Shown here piece after piece: positions 49,013 to 57,670 of a DNA stretch of 64,000 nucleotides (position 1 is the first letter of the stretch; every line of letters begins with the position of its first letter). The stretch comes from Sphingobacteriales bacterium 50-39. Lineage in GTDB: Bacteria > Bacteroidota > Bacteroidia > Chitinophagales > Chitinophagaceae. Both the position numbers and the translations under genes were made by a program. The stretch spans positions 930,001 to 994,000 of the forward strand of contig MKTZ01000001.1 of the NCBI GenBank assembly GCA_001898505.1, in the 5' to 3' direction. The notes under the pieces were generated by a model, which was not told where the DNA came from, did not search any database, and saw nothing but the letters and a program-made list of their open reading frames with translations.

Positions 49013-52000
49013 TTAGAAGTTGATATTTACGCCCAGCGATATGCGGCGCGCTTCTTTTGGAATATTTATATAATAGGGATCGATGTCTGACTTGTTGGCC
49101 TTCCAAAGGATACCAAGGTTAGAGAGATAATTATAGAAACGGATCTTCTCGAAGGGCAGCCAGGAGTGATCCTTTTTCTCCAGGTCGTAGCTGATGACGA
49201 TGTCCTCCAGCCGGATATGATCGGCTTTTTCCACCAGCGCGCTGGAATTGAGATAGAAATTATCCCTTGGAATGTTGGTGGGATCTCCTGTGGCGGGAAT
49301 GATGGTCCTTGTTTCATCACCCGGCTGCTGCCAGCGACGGGCATAGTCGGCATTGCCCGTCCAGTGGTTAAAAAGGTCCGAATAGCTGATGGATGGCCGA
49401 CGGAAATAATAGCCCAGTTTGTAGCTGATATTGAACGAAGCCGTAAAATGACGCCATTCGAAGGTATTCCGGAGAGCCCCGAAAATGGTGGGCTGGGAGG
49501 AACCGTTATGAACCATGCTGTCGATAATGGTATTGTTATATATGGATGGCCACTCCTTGCTGATCTTGCCATTGTAGTAAGCTATTGGGTCGCCCATATT
49601 ATCGAGCCCTCTCCATTTAAAGCTGTTGATGGCATAGATGGCCTGTCCGGGCCGGGGATTGATGGTATGCTGATCAAGGTAGCTGACGCCGGTGGAGGTG
49701 TTCAGGAGATATTTCTGGACTTTGGACACAGCCTTCCTGAATATAAAGTTGGAGGTCCATTTCAAGTTAGAGGACGATTGACCGTCCAGGATACGCGCTT
49801 CCAGCTGAAGATCGATGCCCGACCCGTTCATGGAGGCGCTGTTGGCATAGTAATAACCTGGTGTGCCCGGGAATTGAACCAATCCAAGGGTCGGGTCGGC
49901 CGGTGCGGCTCCTACGAGGTCGGTAGCGTGTTTATGATAATATTCCAGCGAACCTGTTATGGCTTTTTTCACGGTGAAATCAATCCCCAGATTGAAGACA
50001 CCCACCTGTTCCCAGCGGAGATTGGGGTTGGACAACCCGGTGATATAACCAACATTATAAGAGTTGCTGGTCACACCGCCTTGTGAATAAGTGGCAGTGG
50101 TATAGGCGGAAGCCAGCCGGGAGATATTGCCATTGCGGCCATAGGTCGCTCTTAATTTTAGGTCGGACAGCCAGTCGATGTGATAGAACCGTTCGTGGTT
50201 GATCTGCCAGGCCAGGCCGGCGGACCAGAGCGGTACAGTCTTCCCGTTGGTATTTACCCCAAAGAGATTGGCGGCGTCCTCGCGTGCGCTGGCCGAGACC
50301 GTATATAAATTATGGAGGGTATAGGAGGCGTTGATATAGTATCCCAGGAAATGATCGATCTGCTGGACTGTTGGGGCGGCACTCGGGATCTTTGCAGCGT
50401 TGAACTGCTGATAGGCCGAATAACTGCCAGCATAGTCGATGTGAGAGTTGTACGAACCATTATCGGGGTTATATCCATACTCCTTGTCGTAACGCAGCGT
50501 GCTTGTCAGGCTTTTTATCTCATAGCCGCCGATGGCTGTCAGGTTGTTCTGGTGGCCCCAGTTGTGTTTAAAGTTCAATTGCAGCCTGCCCTGGTGGGAT
50601 ATCGTCTCCTGGGTGGCGAGATCGAGTATGCCGCCCGGAGGAACGGGATAGGACAGATTGTTGCTTGTGTCTACCTGGATAAAGCTATTGATAAGATCCT
50701 TTGCATAATAGGAGGAGGCATCGTGCAGATCGTTTGCACCCGAGCCGCCACTCTCATACTGATATTTCAATTCCAAATTAAGGGAACGGCTAAAGGCATA
50801 ACGGGCGCCCACATTGATCAGCAGGTCGTGCGCCCGGTTGATATATTGTCGCGCCTGCATATCCTTTAACGGCATATAGGTCCAGTCCGGAAAGTTGAGC
50901 TGATGAGTGGCGTCGAGGTAGTCGGGGCTATAATCCATTGACACCGGTCTGGGGTTGCCCAGGGCATCGGCCAGCCGGGCATAGGGATAAAATCCCTTAA
51001 GGCCGTGTGAGCTTTGATAGCTGAATCCTGGGTTGCCGTTGGCCCGGGTGGTATTATGGGTAAAGGTTATTCCCGTCTCGATCTGCAGTGGGGTACTGAT
51101 CTTAAGAACGTTGTGCAATCTCATGGTGATCCTGTCGAAGGAAGACCCTGCGACGTCGGATAGATTATGGTCCCAGCCTGTCGAAAAATAATAGGCTGCG
51201 TTGGTCGTGGCCGCTGATGCCTGCAGGTAGTGCTGCTGGTTGACGCTGCCTCTATAAAAATATTTCTCCATGTCACCGTATACATCCTGGTTCTTCATGG
51301 ATGCGATCAGTGTATTGGCGGTGTTCGGGTCGATGGTCCCGGCAGCCACTTTAGAAAGAAGCTCCACAACGGGCGTCATCGGTGTGGTATTTGAGGAGGA
51401 GGCGTAATATCCACTGTCAAACAGGGATCTTTCTCTATCGATGAAGTCGGCGCTGGAGATGCGGGAGATATTGAATACATCCGGCCTGGGCTGGAAGGTG
51501 ACGGAGCTGCTGTAGCTAAACACCGGTGTAAGGGTCCTGATGCTGTCGCTGAGCTTGCCTTTACGGGTGTTGATGACGATGACCCCATTGCCCGCGCGGA
51601 CACCCCAGATGGACGCGGCGGCTGCGTCCCTGAGGACCGTGATATTCTCTATATCATTGGGGTTGATATTGTTGATGTCTCCGTCATAGGGGAAATTATC
51701 CACTACATAAAGGGGCGTGGCATTGGCATAAATGGTGCTTAATCCACGTATCTGCGGTATCTCTCTGATGGGAATGCCGGATGCGTTCTGGCCATGATTG
51801 GACAGGACTCCCGGGATGGTGTTTTCGATCCTGCTGTTGACGTCGGTGGATACCGTACGGGTGATGAGGGCGCGGTCGATGAATCCGAAAGAGCCCGTGG
51901 CCCTGTCTTTGGGTATGTACTGATAACCATTGCTGATGGGGACTACGATCACTCCGGGAAGCGTCTCGTTCCCGAATTCGGACACCTTATGCTGCCCGGC

Positions 52001-52354
52001 GGAATTATCCTGAGAGGTCGTCCTGGTAAGGCTGGCTACATAGGATGCAGTAATTTTTCTTTTTATCACAAAGGTCCTGCTGTCCCTTATATAGTCGGTG
52101 ATAGGGAGTAAGCCTAAGTATTTTTTCAGGAAGTCGTCGATGGAGATCTTTTTCTCATTCACGGTGATCCTGACGTCAGTGGGTCCGTTCTGGCTCTGGA
52201 AAAAAAGGGTGTATCCCGTCTGTTGCCGGATGATCTCGCTGACCTTGACCAATGGGGCGTCTTTCACATGGCATTCAAAGGTTTCCTGTGCATGAGCATA
52301 CCTGCTCACGCCGAATAAAAAGAATAGCAGAACAACGACACGCATAAGCAGCAT
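49013..52354 (-). CDS. SusC/RagA-family TonB-dependent transporter with STN domain
   Basis: A 1113-residue outer membrane transporter. After the signal peptide (ends AHAQ near residue 23) comes an STN domain (residues about 25-100, LVKVSEIIRQQTGYTLFFQS) for signalling to FecR, then a short region with GYQYIPKDRATGSF, a box typical of Chitinophagaceae SusC proteins, the plug with IRGLSTIYANATPLYVVD and SIWGVRAGNGVIVINT, and the 22-strand barrel. The usual carboxypeptidase-like domain is reduced or absent. STN plus the adjacent FecR and sigma genes make it a transducer. An internal ATG at 52345 is an alternative start. No polysaccharide-degrading enzymes flank it, so the substrate is open. Confidence 0.93.
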   Translation of the reverse strand: MLLMRVVVLLFFLFGVSRYAHAQETFECHVKDAPLVKVSEIIRQQTGYTLFFQSQNGPTDVRITVNEKKISIDDFLKKYLGLLPITDYIRDSRTFVIKRKITASYVASLTRTTSQDNSAGQHKVSEFGNETLPGVIVVPISNGYQYIPKDRATGSFGFIDRALITRTVSTDVNSRIENTIPGVLSNHGQNASGIPIREIPQIRGLSTIYANATPLYVVDNFPYDGDINNINPNDIENITVLRDAAAASIWGVRAGNGVIVINTRKGKLSDSIRTLTPVFSYSSSVTFQPRPDVFNISRISSADFIDRERSLFDSGYYASSSNTTPMTPVVELLSKVAAGTIDPNTANTLIASMKNQDVYGDMEKYFYRGSVNQQHYLQASAATTNAAYYFSTGWDHNLSDVAGSSFDRITMRLHNVLKISTPLQIETGITFTHNTTRANGNPGFSYQSSHGLKGFYPYARLADALGNPRPVSMDYSPDYLDATHQLNFPDWTYMPLKDMQARQYINRAHDLLINVGARYAFSRSLNLELKYQYESGGSGANDLHDASSYYAKDLINSFIQVDTSNNLSYPVPPGGILDLATQETISHQGRLQLNFKHNWGHQNNLTAIGGYEIKSLTSTLRYDKEYGYNPDNGSYNSHIDYAGSYSAYQQFNAAKIPSAAPTVQQIDHFLGYYINASYTLHNLYTVSASAREDAANLFGVNTNGKTVPLWSAGLAWQINHERFYHIDWLSDLKLRATYGRNGNISRLASAYTTATYSQGGVTSNSYNVGYITGLSNPNLRWEQVGVFNLGIDFTVKKAITGSLEYYHKHATDLVGAAPADPTLGLVQFPGTPGYYYANSASMNGSGIDLQLEARILDGQSSSNLKWTSNFIFRKAVSKVQKYLLNTSTGVSYLDQHTINPRPGQAIYAINSFKWRGLDNMGDPIAYYNGKISKEWPSIYNNTIIDSMVHNGSSQPTIFGALRNTFEWRHFTASFNISYKLGYYFRRPSISYSDLFNHWTGNADYARRWQQPGDETRTIIPATGDPTNIPRDNFYLNSSALVEKADHIRLEDIVISYDLEKKDHSWLPFEKIRFYNYLSNLGILWKANKSDIDPYYINIPKEARRISLGVNINF

Positions 52355-52388
52355 CGGTTTAGTTATAGTTAGAATAGCTATGGTTCGG

Positions 52389-53579
52389 TCAGGGTGTTAC
52401 GATCACCTTATTCCCTTCTCGAATAAAATGTACGTCTTCATTGGTCATATAGTTCAATATGACGGACAGGCTCACATATCGTGAAAATTCACCTTCATAA
52501 TTATATTGGTTATTGGGCACTCTCATCTCTACTTCTACATTGTACCATTTGGACAATTCGTGCATGACGGTAGCGATATCGGCATGTGAGAAATAGAATA
52601 TTCCTTCCTTCCATGCCGTCACCGAATCGGGATCGATGTCCTTACGCAGCTGCCATTTGTTCTCGCGGGAGATGCTGACGCCTTCGTTGGGGCTGAGAAC
52701 CTGTTGATGCTGACCGTTCCGGACCGAGATCTTCCCATTCAGCAGGATGGCAGTAGTATTGTTCTCATCACTGTAGGCCCTGATGGAAAAACTGGTGCCC
52801 AGCACATCGACCGTGAGATTATTGACCTTCACATGGAAAGGATGAGCAGGATCCTTCGCCACTTCGAAATAGGCTTCTCCTGTCAGCGCCACTTCTCTGT
52901 CAGCGCCGCTGAAGAAGGTGGGATAATACAGCCGGGATGAATCGTTCAACCAGACCTTTGTTCCATCCGGCAGGATGATGGAGTACTGGCTTGTCCGGGG
53001 TGTGGTCAGGACATTATACTGAACAGGGGTTTGCTGTTGAGACTCCACATAGGGCAGGGGCACGGGAACATAGGAGAGGGCGCTGTCTGTCCGGACAATC
53101 CTTGCGCCGGATTGAAAGGCTATGTCTCCTTTTGGCTGGTCCTGCAGATCGAGCTGCTGTCCGCCTGCAAGCGTCAGTATGGCCCTGTAACCACCGATGC
53201 GGGTACCCGGCGGGGTGGCATGGGCTATGTTTTTTGGATTTGTTACAGACCGATGGCGCTGGAGTGCAATTATCGTTGTCACTACTGCCAGGGGGATGAT
53301 GATCGCGGCTACCCGCCAGAAAGGTTTTTTATAGAAGGGGGTATTTTTTTTATTTATCATCTCCCATGCCTCTTCCAGCGCAGATCTCGGGTCTATTTCC
53401 TGTATCCCGGCCAGGTCGGAAGTGAGCTGATCTTCATCCTGCAGCCGGGCTATAAGCAGCCATATCTGTGGATGTTCGGCTCCGTAAGCATCGAGCTCGT
53501 TGCTTTCTTCTTCGGTCAGGCTATCGGCTAAATATTTGCAGACCAATAGTTTTAATGTTTCCTCCGATATTTCTGGCAT
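52389..53579 (-). CDS. FecR-family anti-sigma factor
   Basis: A 396-residue membrane anti-sigma factor of canonical layout: cytoplasmic helical sigma-binding N-terminus (KYLADSLTEEESNELDAYGA), a membrane segment at about residues 86-105 (WRVAAIIIPLAVVTTIIALQ), the FecR beta domain (YSIILPDGTKVWLNDSSRLY, ALTGEAYFEVAKD) and a C-terminal DUF4974 (VMHELSKWYNVEVEMRVPN). It holds the sigma factor encoded ten bases upstream and is triggered by the STN domain of SusC. It is the useful comparison for the divergent anti-sigma fusion at 30609. Confidence 0.94.
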   Translation of the reverse strand: MPEISEETLKLLVCKYLADSLTEEESNELDAYGAEHPQIWLLIARLQDEDQLTSDLAGIQEIDPRSALEEAWEMINKKNTPFYKKPFWRVAAIIIPLAVVTTIIALQRHRSVTNPKNIAHATPPGTRIGGYRAILTLAGGQQLDLQDQPKGDIAFQSGARIVRTDSALSYVPVPLPYVESQQQTPVQYNVLTTPRTSQYSIILPDGTKVWLNDSSRLYYPTFFSGADREVALTGEAYFEVAKDPAHPFHVKVNNLTVDVLGTSFSIRAYSDENNTTAILLNGKISVRNGQHQQVLSPNEGVSISRENKWQLRKDIDPDSVTAWKEGIFYFSHADIATVMHELSKWYNVEVEMRVPNNQYNYEGEFSRYVSLSVILNYMTNEDVHFIREGNKVIVTP

Positions 53580-53590
53580 AAGCGTTGGGT

Positions 53591-54238
53591 TTAATGGTTG
53601 GGCAATGAGCCCGCCGGCGGGCGGGCGAAGCCGGCCTGTTCTTGAAGAAAAGAACCGGGGTCGGCCAACAAAGATAACAATGTCTTGAAAGCACGGGATT
53701 TACGAATGGCCGCAGCATTTTCTGAAATATGCCATTCGGCTGCCAGCTGGGCTGTCGTCTTCCGGCCTGTGATGACCTGGTCCAATACCTGTTTACAGTC
53801 TTCGGGCAGTTGGTCCAGTTTGAAAAACATCTCTGCCAGGATCTCTTTATATATCCTTTCCATATGGGGGCCTTTAAATTCCCAATCTGTGGACATATCC
53901 AGGATGCCGGCTGCGATGTCATTGTGGTCCCTGATCCTGGCCGGAGACAGGCGAAAGGTGGTACATTTATTTCTAACTGTCTCACGGATAAATCGTTTCA
54001 GGTCGTCTTCGGAGGTAAACCCCTCCCGATAGTTCCATGCATCTATAAAGGTGCAGAGGATGATCTTTCTGGCGGCTTCGGCGTCGCCCAGTGTGTCGCG
54101 GGTGCGTAGGAGGAGGCCCGGATATTGCAGTTCGAAAAAATGGTTAAAAGCTTTCGGATGACCTTTCGTAAAAAGAACAAACCACTTGATGCCTTTGAAA
54201 GCCTTGTGTTTTGATTGGATAAGCAGGCTGAGTTTCAT
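53591..54238 (-). CDS. ECF-type sigma factor of the SusC/SusD locus
   Basis: A 215-residue ECF sigma factor. Region 2 is seen in FNHFFELQYPGLLLRTRDTL and ILCTFIDAWNYREGF, region 4 in QLPEDCKQVLDQVITGRKTT followed by AAEWHISENAAAIRKSRAF. The match is somewhat loose in region 2. The ATG at 54238 is used; the longer frame begins in an unrelated stretch. It ends with a proline-rich tail over a 14-bp palindrome (53609-53622). Together with FecR and SusC it forms a standard transcriptional activation cascade for this locus. Confidence 0.85.
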   Translation of the reverse strand: MKLSLLIQSKHKAFKGIKWFVLFTKGHPKAFNHFFELQYPGLLLRTRDTLGDAEAARKIILCTFIDAWNYREGFTSEDDLKRFIRETVRNKCTTFRLSPARIRDHNDIAAGILDMSTDWEFKGPHMERIYKEILAEMFFKLDQLPEDCKQVLDQVITGRKTTAQLAAEWHISENAAAIRKSRAFKTLLSLLADPGSFLQEQAGFARPPAGSLPNH

Positions 54239-54446
54239 TGTAATAGCATTACATTGGATTTTGGCGGCGGCAGGTTGACCGGAGCCGTTGGTAAAATGGA
54301 GATAAAGCAAGGATTTTAAAAAAGAAATTAGCTACTGACGTGTTAGTAGGAGTGTTCAGCCAGGGTCTCCATGAGTAGGTAATACATATTCCGCCTGTCG
54401 GAAAAAATCTTAGTTGGATAGTCTGGGCGCAAGCGCAGGTAGTTTT

Positions 54447-54476
54447 TTTGGTATAATAAAAATACTGATATTTTTA
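54447..54476 (+). promoter_or_regulatory. Probable -33/-7 promoter of the HAD-ATPase gene
   Basis: TTTG (54447-54450), an 18-base spacer and TATTTTTA (54469-54476), one base from the TAnnTTTG consensus. Transcription would begin near 54482, about 25 bases before the ATG at 54508. Confidence 0.5.
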
Positions 54477-54507
54477 ATACTTGCAAATGCAGGTCTGATC
54501 ATTTTTT

Positions 54508-56202
54508 ATGCGATTTCATGTATTAGCAACGGATTACGACGGAACACTTGCCGACCAGGGTCGGGTGGGTGAGGACGTGTTAAATAAATTAAAAGAATTC
54601 CAGGTTTCCGGGAGACGTACGATATTGGTAACCGGTCGGGAAGTGAAGGATCTAATAAGTGTTTTCCCTGAGTATAAGATCTTCGACTACATCGTAGCGG
54701 AGAATGGCGCCATTATTCATGAGACTGCTACGGGGAAGGACCAGCTGTTAGGGCCTGAGCCTGATCCGTCCTTTGTCAAGTCATTGGAAGAGAGGGGCGT
54801 TTATCCTATATCGGTGGGAAAGGTGATCATTGCTACCTGGGAGCCGCATGAGCAAGCCGTGCTGGAAGTGATCAAAGGATCAGGGAGCGAGCGGCAGGTG
54901 ATCTTCAATAAAGGGGCTGTCATGATACTGCCGCCAGGTATCAACAAGGCCACCGGTCTGCAGCATTTGCTGCATCATCTTCATTTGTCCTTACATAATA
55001 CCGTAGGAGTGGGGGATGCAGAGAATGACGGGGCGCTGCTGCAGGCGGCGGAATGTGCCGTGGCTGTGAGCAACGCTTTGCCCGGATTAAAGGGGCTGGC
55101 CGACCTGGTGACGGAAAATGCGCATGGCAAGGGAGTGATGGAGCTGATGGACAGGGTCATTGCTACGGACCTCGAAGAACTGGACGGGAAAATGCAGCGT
55201 CATTACCTGGAGCTGGGGGTGCTGGAAGATGGCGCCCCTTTTTGCATCAGTCCTTATCGCAGCGGCATACTGCTGGCCGGGGCTTCGGGCAGCGGGAAAA
55301 CGACTTTTACCATTAGCATCACGGAGCGTCTTGTCGAGCAGGGTTATCAGTTCTGTCTGATAGATCCCGAAGGGGACTATCTGCAATTGCCCGGGGCCGT
55401 GGTGGTCGGAGATGAGCATGTCATGCCTTCTATGGATCAGATAAGAGACCTGTTGAGAGACCCCGGTCAGAACCTCGTCATCTGCGCATTGGCCGTACCG
55501 TTGGATGAAAGGCCGCAATTCTTTTCCAGATTTCTCACCATGTTCCATGAGCTGCGGAAGGAATATGGTCATCCTCACTGGTTGTTGCTGGATGAGGCGC
55601 ATCATTTGATGCCTGCGCCCGCCGCCATCGTCTCTGACAGGCTGCCGGATGACCTCAATAATTTTATCATCATCAGCACTTCTCCCCATGCATTGCATCC
55701 TTCTACGTTATCCAGGGCGGGGATGGTGATCACGATCGGCAAGGACGCAACCTATCCCATCGAGCTGTATTGTAATGCATTGAAGATACCTATGCCCGAT
55801 GGAGTGCCGATACTGGGAGAAAATGAGATCGCGGTGTGGGACAGAGAGCGTGCGCAGCCGCCATATAAGGCGAAGGTCAGGCTGCCCAGCCAGCTGCTGC
55901 AAAGGCATAAGAAGAAGTATGCTATGGGGGATATGAGCTATAACAGTTTTATATTCACCGGTGCGGAGAGCAAGCAGCATTTAGTGGCCAATAACCTGAT
56001 GATGTTCGTTCATCTGGCGGAGGGCATCGATGCAGACACGTGGATGTTTCATTTGGGGAGGAAGGATTTCAGCCGGTGGTTCGAGCATACCGTGCATGAT
56101 GAAGAATTGGCGGAGGTGGGTAGGGAGGCCGAGCGGATGAATGAGGTGTCGGCGTCCAAGAAGCATATTATAGACTATATCAATCAAAAATACACTGCGT
56201 AA
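54508..56202 (+). CDS. HAD-IIB phosphatase fused to a P-loop ATPase
   Basis: A 564-residue protein of two enzymes. Residues 1 to about 215 are a HAD-IIB (Cof-type) phosphatase: ATDYDGTLAD with both aspartates, LVTGRE, and the late GVGDAENDGALLQAA. Residues about 245-440 are a P-loop ATPase with Walker A LAGASGSGKTTF near residue 257 and Walker B WLLLDEAHHL near residue 360, similar to HerA/DUF87-type proteins (LIDPEGDYLQLPG). The C-terminal 120 residues include NNLMMFVHLAEGIDADTWMF. The substrate of the phosphatase and the role of the ATPase are unknown. It has its own promoter and ends three bases before a convergent universal stress protein. Confidence 0.83.
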   Translation: MRFHVLATDYDGTLADQGRVGEDVLNKLKEFQVSGRRTILVTGREVKDLISVFPEYKIFDYIVAENGAIIHETATGKDQLLGPEPDPSFVKSLEERGVYPISVGKVIIATWEPHEQAVLEVIKGSGSERQVIFNKGAVMILPPGINKATGLQHLLHHLHLSLHNTVGVGDAENDGALLQAAECAVAVSNALPGLKGLADLVTENAHGKGVMELMDRVIATDLEELDGKMQRHYLELGVLEDGAPFCISPYRSGILLAGASGSGKTTFTISITERLVEQGYQFCLIDPEGDYLQLPGAVVVGDEHVMPSMDQIRDLLRDPGQNLVICALAVPLDERPQFFSRFLTMFHELRKEYGHPHWLLLDEAHHLMPAPAAIVSDRLPDDLNNFIIISTSPHALHPSTLSRAGMVITIGKDATYPIELYCNALKIPMPDGVPILGENEIAVWDRERAQPPYKAKVRLPSQLLQRHKKKYAMGDMSYNSFIFTGAESKQHLVANNLMMFVHLAEGIDADTWMFHLGRKDFSRWFEHTVHDEELAEVGREAERMNEVSASKKHIIDYINQKYTA

Positions 56203-56205
56203 GAG

Positions 56206-57027
56206 CTACTCATGGGTTGTGAACAGAGAAGCGCTTGTTTTCTCCAGCACTGCGTTGGCCAGGCTTTGGTGGAAGAGGCGGGAAATGGAGCTTCTTCCGT
56301 AGGCGCCCATGACTACGATGGGTGTCCCATCGTGATGATTAATGAAGCCGGGTAATACGCCGGCTGGCCTGCCGGATAATACTTCGACCTGCAGGTTCTG
56401 AAAGTGATAAGGGGCCCAATGTTTCAGCATGTCGCCGTGTGCGATGCCTTTCTTCTCATTAGCGGCAATGGTGATGAGGAAGGTGGGCAGGGAGGAAAGA
56501 TGGGGAAAAAGGTAGCGGAATTGTTTGATGGCGTATATGCTCGAGTAGCTGCCATCATAGGCGAGGATGATCTTATCGGGTGGCATGCCGTCCTCGCGTA
56601 AAAGGAGCAATGGGCAATGTGCGTCGGAGAGCAGGTCTTTCATGGAAACGTTCAGGGGGGCATAAAGAAAGTCGGAAATATTGGTACGTGCATCTGTCAG
56701 GATGAGGTCGGAGAAGGCGCTGTTCATCAGGAGGTCATCCAGGGATACGGGTTCACTCCCTGCGATGAGGAATTTGATCTTAGCGCTGCTAAAGGTATCG
56801 CTGATCAATTGGGTGTTGTCGTTCAGCAGTCGTTTGTCTGCTTCTTCGTCTGCCTGCAGGCTGGGGAGGTCGGTGCCCAGGGGGTAGACGAGGTCGACCA
56901 GGAAATGGACGCGGTGGAGGAAGATGACCTCCACCAGGGCGCCGGTGGCGTTGGCGATGTTGATGACGGAGGACAGCACGGGAGCTGGGCTGTGCAATAT
57001 GTCGAGCAAGAGAAGGATCTTTTTCAT
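56206..57027 (-). CDS. Universal stress protein, tandem UspA domains
   Basis: A 273-residue cytoplasmic protein containing two UspA-like units: the first starts KKILLLLDILHSPAPVLSSV, the second IILAYDGSYSSIYAIKQFRY near residue 150, closing with PIVVMGAYGRSSISRLF, the nucleotide-binding G-x-x-G-x-S segment. Usp proteins bind ATP and respond to stress or starvation. The first domain has lost the glycine-rich loop, as is common in tandem Usp proteins. It follows the LigD-type phosphoesterase gene by 11 bases on the same strand. Confidence 0.88.
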   Translation of the reverse strand: MKKILLLLDILHSPAPVLSSVINIANATGALVEVIFLHRVHFLVDLVYPLGTDLPSLQADEEADKRLLNDNTQLISDTFSSAKIKFLIAGSEPVSLDDLLMNSAFSDLILTDARTNISDFLYAPLNVSMKDLLSDAHCPLLLLREDGMPPDKIILAYDGSYSSIYAIKQFRYLFPHLSSLPTFLITIAANEKKGIAHGDMLKHWAPYHFQNLQVEVLSGRPAGVLPGFINHHDGTPIVVMGAYGRSSISRLFHQSLANAVLEKTSASLFTTHE

Positions 57028-57038
57028 ATATCAGGGAT

Positions 57039-57644
57039 TTAAGTACGAGAAGACTTCTTTTTAGAGGCGCTTGCTGCCACCTGTTCGAGGGTTTTGCGGG
57101 ATAGAACAGACTTGTCCTTTTCTATCACGGGGATCTCGGAGGCATATTTATCCCTGTGCTTGATCAGCAGCCAGGAATTTTCTCCCATGCCTTTTGTGCG
57201 GACCAGTGCAAATTCGCCTTTGAGTTTTTTCCCATGCATCATGAACTTGAGGGAGCCGGCTTCCAGTTCTTTCAGAAGGATGTCATTTTGCGCTTTTTTT
57301 GTGCCGTTGTTGGGTTCGAGGGGTTCATAGGTACCTGTGTCCCATACGATGACCGTGCCTGCGCCGTAGTTGCCTTCGGGGATGATGCCTTCAAAGTCCT
57401 TATAGTCGAAGGGATGGTCTTCTACCATCATGGCCAGCCGTTTGTCTGCGGGATTCAGCGAAGGACCTTTTGGTACGGCCCAGCTTTTCAGCACGCCCTC
57501 CATTTCGAGCCGGAAGTCATAATGAAGACTTCTGGCGTCATGTTTCTGTACAACGAACAGCAGGGCATTTGATGAGGGAGCGCCGCCCTTTGGTTCGGGT
57601 GATTTTGTGAAGCTGCGTTTTTGTTTGTATTTCGCCAGGGACAT
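57039..57644 (-). CDS. LigD-type 3'-phosphoesterase domain, stand-alone
   Basis: A 201-residue protein equal to the phosphoesterase domain of bacterial DNA ligase D. The metal-binding signature VVQKHDARSLHYDFRLE carries the catalytic His and Asp, followed by SWAVPKGPSLNP and EGNYGAGTVIVWDTG. The domain removes 3' phosphates or ribonucleotides at DNA ends before end joining. No ligase, polymerase or Ku gene is present in the window. The ATG at 57644 gives MSLAKYKQKRSFTK; a longer frame overlaps the upstream receptor gene. Universal stress and ligase-type repair genes here may form a stress cassette. Confidence 0.9.
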   Translation of the reverse strand: MSLAKYKQKRSFTKSPEPKGGAPSSNALLFVVQKHDARSLHYDFRLEMEGVLKSWAVPKGPSLNPADKRLAMMVEDHPFDYKDFEGIIPEGNYGAGTVIVWDTGTYEPLEPNNGTKKAQNDILLKELEAGSLKFMMHGKKLKGEFALVRTKGMGENSWLLIKHRDKYASEIPVIEKDKSVLSRKTLEQVAASASKKKSSRT

Positions 57645-57670
57645 AGCTTTTTGTTTATGTAAAGATATTA

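Noticed and set aside
53609-53622. 14-bp palindrome GCCCGCCGGCGGGC as a regulatory element
   Set aside because: It lies within the last codons of the sigma gene and is GC-rich low-complexity; no T run or conserved position supports a function, though a hairpin between sigma and FecR genes is not excluded.
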